Assembly (NCBI GenBank): GCA_019918135.1
Contig: WBZZ01000817.1
Coordinates: forward strand, 127,501-157,500
DNA from: Paulinella micropora
Taxonomy: Eukaryota > Cercozoa > Imbricatea > Euglyphida > Paulinellidae
Reading direction: 5' to 3'
DNA: 30,000 nucleotides
Part shown: positions 18,807 through 28,794 of the stretch, one piece after another
How positions within the stretch are numbered: the stretch's first letter is position 1
Layout: each line of letters begins with the position of its first letter
Notes under the pieces: model-generated
The model's input: the letters and a program-made list of their open reading frames with translations, nothing else
The model's database searches: none
What the model was told of the DNA's origin: nothing
Program-made: the position numbers and the translations under genes

Positions 18807-20889
18807 TTAGCACGAACCAGGGGTTGCGGGGGGTGTGGCCGCGGGCTGCCGGGCCGCGGGCGGCGCCGTGGGGGGCGGCCGGCCGAGGGGGACCAGCCGC
18901 CCGCGCACCGCCGCGCCCGCCCACTCGGCCCACAGGCCGCCGCCATCGTCGGCCGCCCCCGCGGGTTCGTGCAGCGGCAGGGCCAGCGCCAGCGGGCTGT
19001 CCGCGTCGCGGGGCGGCACGCGCAGCCGGCCGGCCTGCGCGGCACAGCGCAAGACTGGCGCGCGAAGGCCTGGACGCGGTCGGCCTGTGCGCCCCCGAGC
19101 AGGGCCGGCCGGGGCCACGGCCAGGCCAGGCCAGCACGTCCAGCAGCCACAGCGCGCTCCCCTTGCTGTCGGGCATCCCCCACACCAGCAGCGACGTGCC
19201 GGGGGCCAAAGTCACATCGTGCAGCGGCGTGGACGCCCGGTACAGCAGGTCGTGCAGGCGCGAGTTCTCGGCGGCCTGCCCGGCCAGGCGCCCGGCCCAC
19301 TCGTCCACGCGGTGCGCGTCCAGGCGGGGACCCGCGCGGCCACGAAGCCGGGCGGCCCGGCAGTGCGGCCGCCGGCGCCAGGAAACAGCCCTCCGCGCCG
19401 GCCCACAGCCAACCGGCGCACGACCCCGCGGCCGCCGGCACGTGCACCGTGGCGGCCTCGCCGCCGGCCGCCGGCCGCACTGCGCAGACGTAGGCACACA
19501 CCAGCGCCAGAAAGTTGAGGTCAGGCGGCGCCGTGGGCCGCAGGCCCTGCAACGCCTGCAGGACCGGCAGGGTCGCCCGGACCTGCATGCTGGGGTCCGC
19601 CAGCAGCCGGCGCCCGCCCACCGCGGCCGCTGCAGCGGGCAGGCACTGTGGCACGCACCGGGCCTGCCATGCCTGGCGCCGCCGCCGTTCCTCTTCCGGC
19701 CGGGCCTTGCGGGCGCGGGGCTGCTGCTCCAGCGCCCGCCGGACCTCGGCCTGCTGCGGCCGGGCGCGGCGCCAGAAGGCGGCCAGGCAGTCGTGCTGCA
19801 CCGCAGGCGCGCGGCCATGTACGGACGGAACTGCTCGCGGAAGGCCAGCAGGGCCCCCAGGACGCCGTGCTGCTCAGCCAGCTCGACCGCGCGGGCCGCG
19901 GCCGGGGCCGGGCCCAGCCCGTGCAGGGCGCCCAGCACGCGCTCCGCCAGGGCCGCGCGCCCGCCGGGGCAGGCGGGCCCCCGGCACGCCAAGTACGCCT
20001 CGGCGTTGGCGGAGCGGCTCGCCACGGGCTTCACTACACACCACTCGTCGAACGCGAGCACCGCGGCGGCCAGGGCCAGCTGCGACGCCGCGCCCAGCCA
20101 GCCGAAGAACTTGCATACCAGCAGCGCCCGGCGCCTCTCCTCGCCCGCGGGGCCGTGGGCCAACAGCCAGTGCGTGCCCAGCTGCGCCGCCAGCATGCAC
20201 ACGCCCCGGCGCTCCTGGTCGGCCGCCTCGGGGGCGCCCCCGTCGCCCAACACCAGCGTGCAGGGCAGGTCCCGGTCCCGCAGCTGCTGCGTCCACGCCA
20301 GCCGCAGGCGCGCCACCGCCTCGGGGCGCCGCAGGTCCGTGTCGTCGGCGCCCCCGGCGTCCAGCAGCACGTTGGTCAGGTCCGGCCCCCCGGCGCTGCC
20401 CCACGCGCGCAGCAACGGGTTGTACCAGCTGTTGGGCGTGGGCGAGCCCGTCCACGTGCTGCACAGGAACAGCGTGCCGTGCCGCCGGTGCGCGGCCAGC
20501 GCCTGGACCCAGCCGCCCGGCCCGCCGCACAGGTCGACCGCCGCGTTCTCGGGCAGCAGGCCCAGCGCCGCCGTGATGGCGCCCCCGAGCGACAGGTCCA
20601 GGCCGCGCAGCTTGCACGCCCCGCGGTTCAGGTCCGACCGCTGCCGCGACAGCTCGGCCGGCAGCTGCACGTGCGCTAGCCTGGGGTCCAGCTTGTCGCG
20701 CCAGGCCCGGCCGGCCCGCGGGACCGGAAAGCGCTCGAACAGGGAGCACAGCCGCTCGCACGCGACCGCGTGGGCCCAGTCCGTCCACGGCTCTAGCAGA
20801 AGGCGCTGCGCCGCCCCCGCGTCCGCCGCCGGCGGGGGCCGCAGCGTGTGCCACCGGTCGGCCGCCAGCAACAGAAAACAGTCTTCCAT
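18807..20889 (-). pseudogene. FtsJ/RrmJ-type 2'-O-ribose methyltransferase with extra C-terminal region, frameshifted
   Basis: ATG at 20889 (MEDCFLLLAADRW). The K-D-K-E methyltransferase signature is readable in one frame: CKLRGLD (residue ~92), SAM-binding DLCGGPGGWVQAL (~115), LVLGDGG (~215), LLVCKFFGW (~258) and KPVASRSANAEAYLACRG (~285-302). The final motif is very like cap-1 methyltransferases of the CMTR1/FtsJ family, so cap or rRNA 2'-O-methylation is the likely activity. The intact frame covers about 360 codons to about 19800. Beyond it a further ~330 residues, visible only by switching frames near 19800, 19365, 19130 and 19060, include LHDLLYRASTPLHDVTLAPG and end at 18807. This C-terminal part is unassigned. 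The MTase domain itself has all four catalytic residues. Frameshifts may be decay or indel errors in very GC-rich DNA. Confidence 0.75.
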
Positions 20890-21193
20890 CCTCCGGAGGT
20901 CGCCCCGCGCGCTAGGGCGTGGGGTGAAAAAGCAAGCGCTCTCGTGCTCCGTAGCCCACGGCAGAGAGTGGGCTGGTAGAGCCGGGGGGGGGGGGGGAGG
21001 GGGCGCTGGCGAGCGAGCGGCCAGGGCCGGCGGCCGGCGCCAGCGATGGGAGCGTAGGAAGATGGTCCTCCTCCTCCCCTCCAAACCCCGGCTCTCTTCC
21101 GCCTTCGCGGCCCCCCCCCCCCCTGGGACGGGGCAAGGGGGAGACCGGGGAGTGGAGGGCCTGGCCACCACCCGCCCCGGCCCTCTTTTTCTT
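20890..21193 (-). promoter_or_regulatory. upstream region of FtsJ-like gene with G-run and C-run
   Basis: Reading towards the gene on its coding strand there is a G13 run (complement of 21111-21123), about 113 nt, then a C14 run (complement of 20984-20997), about 94 nt, then ATG. The same order occurs upstream of both DUF285 genes. A promoter role is inference. Confidence 0.4.
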
Positions 21194-21206
21194 CCCCCCC
21201 TCCCCG

Positions 21207-22420
21207 GTGGCACCATCAGCCGGGTCCGACCGGCAGTCAGACAGGCATGGCGGTGGCGCCGTCAGCCGGGTCCGACCGGCGGTGACGCCGCCGACCGACG
21301 GTCACGCTGGGAGTGACGGGCGGCCCCGGACGGGGGGCGAGGGGTGGCAGGGGTGACCAGGCTTTTCCCGGTCGGGTGGCTAGATTCGTTTGGCTGGATA
21401 CCATCGACTGCCTTTTTTCCTCCCCCCCCCCTCCCTTCTCCCCTCTCCCTTCTCCCTTCCCTTCTCCCTTCTCCCTTCCCCCTCACCGCGGCCGAACATT
21501 GTGCAGGCCCCCGCCCAGGCTTTTCTGCCCAACACGGCTCCGGTGCCTGGTGCCACCAGTTGCTTTTTCTGTGATGACCGCAAGCTCAGGGAAATTTCCC
21601 GTACCAACTGGAAAATAAATCCTGCGGGGCGTAAGTGTCCTAGTAGCGAGAATCGCACTTGTGGGTCCAAGCCTGGCCTGACCTCGCCGGGAGGTAACGG
21701 GTGCCAACCCAGGTACAAAATGGCATCGGAGCCAGTCCTGCCTATCAACAACCAATCACTAATTTAACTATTTCTTTCTTTTATCCGTAGATAGCGGTGT
21801 TTTTTTTTGTCTTTAGCAGGCAGTGCCTGAATCTACACATCTGGGGTGGCACCCCTCCCAGGGCCTCGAACCACAAGTGCGATTCTCGCTACCCTGACAC
21901 TTACGAATAACAGGATTTTTTTTTGGTTAGGTAGAAAAAATTCGCCTGGTCCTGCGGCAGAGAATAAAACTACTGGTGGCACTCGCCACCGGACCGCCAT
22001 AATGGACTGACAAGCCCGAGCAGGGCCTGCACAATGTTGGGCCACGGGGAGGGAGAGGGGAGAAGGGAGAAGGGAGAGGGGAGAAGGGAGGGGAGAAAAA
22101 AAGGCAGGCAGAATGTCAGGCCAAACGAATACCCCTTCCCCCGAAGAGATCCGGTGACTGGTGCCACCCCGACCGAAAAGGACGGCATCCTGTGCCACCC
22201 GACCGAAAAGAGATGGCATCCTGTGCCACCCCGACCGAAAAAGATGGCGTCCTGTGCCACCCCGACCGAAAAAGATGGAGTCCTGTGCCACCCGACCGAA
22301 AGAGATGGCCTCCTGTGCCACCCGACCGAAAAGAGATGGCGTCCAGTGCCACCCGACCGAAAGAGATGGCCTCCTGTGCCACCCGACCGGCAGGGCCGGG
22401 CCGCGTGCTAGTAGCGCCTG
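21207..22420. mobile_element. foldback-type palindromic element, copy 1
   Basis: Left (about 21340-21720) and right (about 21815-22165) arms are imperfect reverse complements of each other. Each arm, read inward, has GGTGGC-rich minisatellite DNA, TTCGTTTGGC, a CTCCCTT-rich tract, AACATTGTGCAGGCC, a GGTGCCACCAGT-like box, CGTAAGTGTC and GTAGCGAGAATCGCACTTG. A ~90-bp centre (CCAATCACTAATTTAAC... then a T-run) is not palindromic. No transposase is encoded. A second copy in the same orientation lies at 25180-26285. The left outer arm has two copies of a CAGCCGGGTCCGACCGGC unit (21217-21275). Confidence 0.7.
22160..22395. repeat. ~30-bp minisatellite in foldback arm
   Basis: Seven to eight tandem copies of a 30-32-bp unit with core CCACCCGACCGAAA followed by AGATGGC and TCCTGTG. 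Diverged copies of the same unit occur at about 26060-26280 in copy 2 and, reversed, in the left arms. Confidence 0.9.
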
Positions 22421-22765
22421 CTCTTGGACGGCCCCCCGTGCCAGCCGGGGAGGGGACACAGTGCAGTGGGTAGGAGGAGGGGGGGGCGAGTGGGTGTGCC
22501 CGAGGGTGGGGGAAGCTAGCAGAGCCTCCGGGAAGGGGAAAAGGGGGGGAGGGATGTTTACACACAAGTCCTTCTTCCCGGGGGGCCCCGCTAGGGTACA
22601 AGGAATGAGCACTGCCCCCTTCGTCACCCTGTCCCGTCCTGCAAACCCTCCGGAGCGCCGGCCGGTGGCTGTGCAGTGACCCCTTGTCTGTACCAGATCT
22701 CCTCTTTATGTAGACTGCGCCTAGGCTCTGCCTGCCTCGGTGCACGCACCCCTTGCAGCTTACTT
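22421..22765. other. no supported gene between foldback 1 and DUF285 gene 1
   Basis: G-rich low-complexity DNA (22460-22560) followed by ordinary sequence. Open frames here are GC-biased and carry nothing recognisable. Confidence 0.5.
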
Positions 22766-24957
22766 TCAGCCGAGCGAGCCGAACTGCTTACCGCACGCGC
22801 GGACGTAGCCCGTACACAGCCTCGGCAGGTTGCTTGGCTGGATACCGGTGCCTTCCACACCCCTACCAAAAGCTTGGAAGATGGCTTCGCACGCCAGTGC
22901 ACCGTTTGGGTGCGAAGTTAGGTTCCAGGCCGTGATGTCCTGGTCGAAAGCACAATTGCCACCAAACATGGCGTCCATTCCTCCTACTCCGCCGTCGGTT
23001 CCGGCGGCGGCCGACACGTCCCAGCTGCCCAGGGGCTGGTTGAAGGCGCACATGTTGTAGTCACAACCAAAGGCGTCGCGCAGGTCAGTGACTCTGCTAG
23101 TTTGCCAGTTATTGATGTTCTGGTTGAACGCCCTAGCGTTGTTAAAGACTGCAGACATGCTAGTGACAGAGGTAGTGTTCCACGCGCCCAGCGGCTGGTT
23201 GAAAGCACATGCCTCCCCAAACGTCCTGGCCATGACTGTGACCTTGCGGACATCCCAGGCGCCGAGCGGCCGGTTAAAGACCCTGGCATAGAAGAAGGTT
23301 TGCGCTAGGTTCGTGACCCGTCCAGTATCCCAGCTCTCGAGGCTGCCGTTGAAGGCTGTCGCCTGCCTAAAGGTAGACCACAGGCTAGCCACGCCGCTCG
23401 TGTTCCAGCCGCCGAGGTCCTGATTAAACTTGGTGCAGCCTTCGAACAGGGAGCGGAAGCCGCTGGGGTGCGTGGCGGGCGTGAGCCACGACCAGTCCCA
23501 GTCGCGCGCGTCGCCCACGAACTCGCTCATCGAGCGCAGCAGATACTCGAGCGCCACGCCGTGCAGGGCCCGCGAGCCGGCCGTCGGCGCCAGGTAGCGC
23601 ACCAGGTAGTTGGTAGCCCCGGGCGGCGTAAAGAGCGGCGTGGTGCTGCCAACGGGGTGGTACAGTTGCACGTCGCCCCACGCCACCACGTCCACTACCC
23701 ACGCGCCCTCTACGTACCGCAGCCCGTCGACGCGGCCGCCGAGCCGCAGCCAGTAGTCGCCGGCGCTGGTGTACACGTGCGTGCAGACGGCGCCGTCGGC
23801 GTGCGCGCACGAGCCGAGCGCCGACCCGTCCCCCCGGTCCACCGTAAAATTCGCGCCCGGGCCGGCAGTGGGCGCGAGCGTCAGCGCGGCCGTGGCGCCG
23901 GCGGCGTGCGTGAGAACCCGCGCGGAGAACAGCGAGCGCGAGCACGCGGCGGGCCAGCGTGTCGGGTCTAGCGCCGTGTACGGCTCCAGCCGCGTGCAGT
24001 CCACCGAGCCAGGGGCGAGCGCCGGCGTCGTCCAGGCGGTGAGCGGCTCCCGGAAGTCGCTGCCTAGGCCGCGGAACAGCCCCGAGAAGCGCTGCAGGTT
24101 CGGCAGCCCGGTCCAGGACCCGACGCCCGTGCGTGCCAGCGCCGCGTCACCGTCGAACATTTCTGTCACGTCCTCGAGCCGGGCGGTGTTCCAGCGCGAC
24201 AGGTCCAGCTTAGCTAGCGCCGGCAGGCCCGCGAACGCACGGCTCGCGTTGCGCAACCGGCGCGTGTCCCACCGGCTAGCTCCGTGCGGCCGTGCCACAC
24301 CGGTGGAGCCCTCGAAGACGCCTACCGCGGACTCGGCGCCCGACAGGTTGAGCCCGTAGCTCGTGTCGCAGCCCAGGTGCGACGTGAGGTTGGCGAAGCT
24401 GTAGTCCCAGACGCACACGAGCCCCGTGTCCTGCGAGCCCCGGCGCCGAGTGCAGGTGGTAGCCGCTTGTCTCGTGGAAACGCAGCTCCCCCCACTGCAC
24501 GATGGCGTCCAGCCGCAGGCCCGCGGGCGCCGCGGCGTGCCACGCGGGCGTGAGCGCCCAGCCGCGCACCGGGTACCGGCCACCGGGGTCGGCCGTCACC
24601 GTGTATCGGCAGGGAGCAGCGTACGTGTGCGCACGGCGCGGCGCCGGCGTCCAGGCACTGCGTGGGGGGCGAGCCGTCCCCCCAGTCGACCGTGAACGAC
24701 GTCGGGACGGCCTCGGCCGCGGCCCGGCGCGCCTGCGCCGTCGGCGCGGCGGGCGGCCACAAGGGCCACACGGACACGTCCTGCGGGGCCGCCGTCGTGA
24801 GCTCGAGCACCGTGGCGCCGCCGGGGCACACGACCGGGGGGCACGCCTCGTCTTGTGTCGGGCAGTGGAGTGGGTACGGGCACCTGGCGCAGGCGGCCCG
24901 GAGCCACCAGAGCAGGCGCCACAGGCGCCACGGCCGGCGGGCGGGGCCGAGGTGCAT
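22766..24957 (-). pseudogene. secreted/surface PKD-like plus DUF285 (BspA-like) repeat protein, copy 1
   Basis: ATG at 24957 (MHLGPARRPWRLWRLLWWL) gives a basic, Trp/Leu-rich N-terminus like a signal peptide. A PKD-like motif follows (FTVDWGDGSPP, about 24690), then a conserved GELRFHETSGYHL segment, a region with WDTRRLRNASRAFAGLPAL, and a second PKD-like motif (NFTVDRGDGSA, about 23845). A C-terminal array of BspA-type DUF285 repeats runs about 23470-22900 (for example FNQPLGAWNTTSVTSM). The proteins are expected outside the cell; DUF285 repeats occur in surface and adhesin-like proteins. The frame changes near 24625 and 24450, but from about 24440 to the stop at 22766 about 560 codons are intact. 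Cys pairs and NXT/NXS sites fit secretion. Copy 2 at 26398-28002 is an inverted paralogue. Confidence 0.8.
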
Positions 24958-25179
24958 CTGTAGCCCGGGGCTGGTGGTTTAGCAGGTGGGGGGGAATCCA
25001 GGGGGGGGGGGGGGAGCAGTGACCCGGCCGCCGGCGTGGCGCGGCAGGGAGAGAAGCCAAGGGACGCCTCTTCCCCCCTCCCGTCCCCCCCCCCCCCCGC
25101 ACTGCGCCCCTCCCTGGCACCGGACGCGCCCCCCTGGGGTTGAGGTCCGAGCGGCCGGAAGAACCCCGGGAACACGAGA
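24958..25179 (-). promoter_or_regulatory. upstream region of DUF285 gene 1 with G-run and C-run
   Basis: On the coding strand a G14 run (complement of 25085-25098), ~70 nt, a C14 run (complement of 25001-25014), then 43 nt to ATG: the same order as at the FtsJ-like gene. Role is inferred. Confidence 0.4.
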
Positions 25180-26285
25180 GGCCCTGCTTTCCCGGCCGGG
25201 TGGCACGAGAGGCCCTGCTTTCCCGGCCGGGTGGCAGGGGAGGCCCTGGTCTTCCGGCCGGGTGGCGTGAGATAGCCAGGCCCTCCCGCTCGGGTGGCTG
25301 TATTCGTTTGGCCGGATAGCACCATTGCCCCCCATTCCTCCCTTCTCCCCTCTCCCTTCTCCCTTGCCTTCTCCCTGCTCCCTTCTCCCTCCCCGCGGCC
25401 GAACATTGTGCAGGCCCCCGCCCAGGCTTTTCTGTCCAACACTGCTCCGGTGCCTGGTGCCACCAGTCACTTTTCCTGTGATGACCGCAAGATCAGGGAA
25501 ATTTCCCGTACCAACTGGAAAATAAAGCCTGCGGGGCGTAAGTGTCATAGTAGCGAGAATCGCACTGGTGTGTCCAAGCCTGGCCTGACCTCGCCGGGAG
25601 GTAACGGGTGCCAACCCAGGTACAAATGGCATTGGAGCCAGTCCTGCCCAGCGATAACCAATCACTAGTTTAACTCTTTCTTTCTTTTACCCGTAGATAG
25701 CGGTGTTTTTTTTTGTCTTGTAGGAGGCAGTGCCTGAATCTACACATCTGGGGTGGCACCCCTCCCAGGGCCTCGAACCACAAGTGCGATTCTCGCTACC
25801 CGGACACTTACGAATAACAGGATTTTTTTTGTTTAGTAGAAAAAATTCGCCTGGTCCTGCGGCAGAGAATAAAACTACTGGTGGCACTCGCCACCGGACC
25901 GCCATAATGGACTGACAAGCCCGGCCAGGGCCTGCACAATGTTGGGCCGCGGGAGGGGAGAAGGGAGAAGGGAGAGGGAAGAAGGGAGGGGAGAAAAAAG
26001 GGCAGGCAGAATGTCCGGCCAAAGGATACACCTTTCCTCCCCGAAGAGATCCGGTGACTGGTGCCACTCCGGCCCAAAAAACCACTGCAATGTGTGCCAC
26101 CCGGCTGGCAGAGGGGGGGGGGGGGCCGTCAGTGCCACCCCGACCCAGCAAGTCAGGCCATTCGTGCAACCCGACCGGAAAAAGGTGGCCCTCCTGTGCC
26201 ACCCCGACCTAACAACCCCGGCCAGCCGTGCCACCCGGCCGGCAGAGGGGGGCCTCCTGTGCCACCCGACCGGCCTGGCCGCTGC
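25180..26285. mobile_element. foldback-type palindromic element, copy 2
   Basis: Same structure and orientation as copy 1. The core (about 25385-26030) matches 21480-22125 almost base for base, by eye above 90%. The left outer arm has tandem CCCGGCCGGGTGGCA units (25190-25300); the right has diverged ~30-bp units (26060-26280). The GGGAAATTTCCC palindrome near 25497 is conserved in both copies. Its centre (about 25680) coincides with the midpoint between the start codons of the two divergent DUF285 genes. Confidence 0.7.
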
Positions 26286-26397
26286 GGTGGGGTAGGGAGG
26301 GGGGGGGGGGCAAGAGGGTCCGCGCCCCCCCCGCCCCCCCGGGTCTGTTCTCCCCAAAGCCACCAGGTAGCCAGCCTAGCTAGCTCCTGGCAACAGC
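26286..26397 (+). promoter_or_regulatory. upstream region of DUF285 gene 2 with G-run and C-run
   Basis: G12 at 26299-26310 then C-runs at 26325-26340, in the same order relative to the gene as for copy 1 and FtsJ, but closer together. Role is inferred. Confidence 0.35.
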
Positions 26398-28002
26398 TTG
26401 GATATACACCCTCGCCCAGCCTGGTGGGGCCTGTGGTGCCTGTGGTGGACTGGGGGCCGCGCCTATTGCCAGTTCGTGTGCCTGCCGCCCGGCTGCCCCG
26501 CGGCCGGGCGTGCTGGAGGATTGACGGTGCTGGAGCTCACGACGGCGGGCGCCCAGGACGTTCGTGTGGCCGCTGTGGCCGGACGCCGCGCGCCGCCGCG
26601 CGGCCGCGGTGGCCCGGACCCAGTTTATGGTGGACTGGGGGGACGGTTCTCCCCCCACGCAGTGCCTGGACGCAGGCGCCGCGCCCTGCGCGCACACGTA
26701 CGCGCTGGCCGGCACGTACACGGTGACGGCGGACCCCGGCGGGCCGCACCCCATGCGTGGCTGGGCGCTGACGCCCGCGGGGCACGGCGCGGCGCCCGCG
26801 GGCCTGCGGCTGGGCGCCATCCTGCAGTGGGGCGAGCTGCGCTTCCACGAGACGAGCGGCTACCACCTGTACGCGGTGCCCGGGCTGGCGTACGTGCACC
26901 CGCCGGCCTCGCTGCCGGACTCGGAGCTCGTGCGCGTCTGGGACTACAGCTTCGCCGGCCTGACCACCCCGCTGCCTGACACGAGCGACGGGCTCAATGT
27001 GTCGGGCGCCGAATCGGCGGTCGGCCTGTTTGAGGGCTCGGCGGGCCTGTCGGTGCTGCGCGGCACGAGCGCCTGGGACACGCCTCGGCTGCGCAACGCC
27101 AGCCGCGCGTTCGCGGGCCTGCCGGCGCTGGCCGAGCTGGACCTGTCGCGCTGGCGCACGGCACGGCTCGAGGACGTGAGCGGGCTGTTCGACGGCAGCT
27201 CGGCGCTCACGCGCACGGGGGTCGGCGCCTGGACGTCGTTGCCGAGCCTGTCGCGCTTTGACGGGCTGTTCCAGGGCCTAGGCAGCGACTTCCGGGAATC
27301 GCTGACCGGCTGGCGGACGCCCGCGCTCGCCGAGGGCTCAGCTGACTGCGCCCGGCTGGCGCCGTACACGGCGCTGGATCAGGCGCAGTGGCCCGTGGTC
27401 TGCTCGCGCTCGTTCCTGCTGGCGCTGGTGCGGGTGTCGTACGCTAGCACCGTAGCCACGCTGGGGCTGTCGCCCACGGCCGGCCGCGGGCCGAACTTCA
27501 CGGTTGACTGGGGGGACGGGTCGGCGCCCGGCGCCTGCGCCCACGCCAGCGGTGCCAAGTGCACGCACCTGTACGCGGGCGCCGGCGACTACTGGTTGCG
27601 CCTCGGCGGCCGGGTGGACGGGTGTTGGTACCTGACCGGCGCGTGCGTCGTCGAGGTGCTGCCGTGGGGCGACGTGCAGCTGTACCACCCCGTCAACAGC
27701 ACCGAGCCGCTCCTGATGAGGCCTACTTGGTGGACGGCTCTGACTCGTCCAGCGCCCCCGCGGAGGAATGCTACGCGGTGCGGTACCTGGCACCCACGGC
27801 CGGCTCGCGGGCGCTGCACGGTGTGGCGCCCGAGTACTTGCTGGCCAGGATGACTGAGTTCGTGTGCGACGCGCGCGACTGGGACTGGTCGTGGTTCACG
27901 CCCGCGACCCACCCCAATGATTTTCGCAGCTTGTTCGAACACTGCCAGAAGTTCAACCAGGACCTCGACGGTTGGAACACGAGCGGCGATTTTTTTCTCT
28001 AG
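26398..28002 (+). pseudogene. PKD-like plus DUF285 protein, copy 2, start lost and 3' truncated
   Basis: Order and content match copy 1: Trp-rich N-terminus (AWWGLWCLWW), MVDWGDGSPPTQCLDAG, GELRFHETSGYHL, WDTPRLRNASRAFAGLPAL, NFTVDWGDGSAPG, and the DUF285 beginning FRSLFEHCQKFNQDL. Aligned with copy 1, the start codon reads ATA rather than ATG, so the frame begins only at a non-ATG codon. Frameshifts occur near 26560 and 27715. The coding sequence ends abruptly at about 27986, after the first DUF285 unit (DGWNTSG), where AT-rich DNA begins; the stop at 28000-28002 lies in that foreign DNA. Most of the DUF285 array present in copy 1 is missing. This is a clear pseudogene unless the frameshifts are assembly errors, and even then it lacks a start and end. 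Confidence 0.8.
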
Positions 28003-28794
28003 AAGTATTGTGGACCTGATCGATTGCGAACATAGCATTGATCCAATATCGTCCCGACAACCTTACTTAGATATTAAAGCTACTACAGCATTCATTCTTC
28101 TAGACACAGCTGACAAAAAATAGGCATTCTATGCTCTTGCTTCGGCAGAGACAGACGAGACTGCAACGAAACAGCACCGTTACGGGATCGCTATTTGAGT
28201 GAGCGATGGTATTTCCTGGATACGACCCGAATTAGTACCAGAATGATGATCTCATTAAAGACTCTACAGTCTAATCAAGGGAACTGATATATTAATTACA
28301 TGAAATGCTACACCGGATTCCATCGATCTCTACTTGTATCGGCATATCGCAAGGTTAGGGCGCACTCAACCCAACTTCGGAGAAAGTCGTCAGACTTGAT
28401 CACCTGACACTATATTAAATGATACCGATTTATACAAGGTATGTCTTCACAAAAAGTAAATGTATTTATGGAAACCGACGACCGGTTATTACATATATAT
28501 GGAAATGGCGACATTACATTATTACTCAACCATAAAACATTATACTTGGACATACTGCACAAATATCTTGTCGACAGAAGAAAGAGGAAGATTTTAATAT
28601 ATATACTGAATGTGCTAGAGTATATATACGATTGGTACCGGGGCAAGTATCATTGTTGTTTTATAACGGCTAATTCGTGTGTTGATGTATCTTCATACAT
28701 AACTCTAAACGAATCTTAGTCAGAAAAGAAATCAGTTCAAAGCGTATTATGTCGGAAACGAAGTTCCGCCGCCGCCATAAAAAACTGTGAGGTG
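28003..28794. other. AT-rich region, no supported gene
   Basis: The one 92-codon ATG open frame (28441-28719, +) has Lys/Ile/Tyr-rich composition as expected from AT-rich DNA, and no motif. No retroelement protein is visible. Confidence 0.5.

Larger units (their letters stand above)
23400..27986. repeat. ~4.6-kb imperfect palindrome: inverted duplication of DUF285 gene and upstream module
   Basis: Copy 1 (-) and copy 2 (+) of the PKD/DUF285 gene are arms of a head-to-head inverted duplication. The axis (midpoint of 24957 and 26398, about 25678) falls in the centre of foldback copy 2. Arms are diverged (many amino-acid changes), so it is not a recent assembly mirror artefact. Confidence 0.7.

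Noticed and set aside
18563..21316. 917-codon plus-strand open frame and other long plus-strand frames across the FtsJ-like gene
   Set aside because: They are Arg/Pro/Ala-rich shadows of very GC-rich DNA; the FtsJ motifs are on the minus strand.
22160..22395. CRISPR-like array of ~30-bp repeats
   Set aside because: Units are contiguous without unique spacers, diverge gradually, and the context is eukaryotic; it is a minisatellite.
18241..27986. Endogenous large DNA virus
   Set aside because: No capsid protein, packaging ATPase, DNA polymerase or other hallmark is present; an FtsJ domain and DUF285 repeats alone do not show viral origin.
28441..28719. 92-codon open frame as a gene
   Set aside because: AT-rich composition, no motif, no supporting context.
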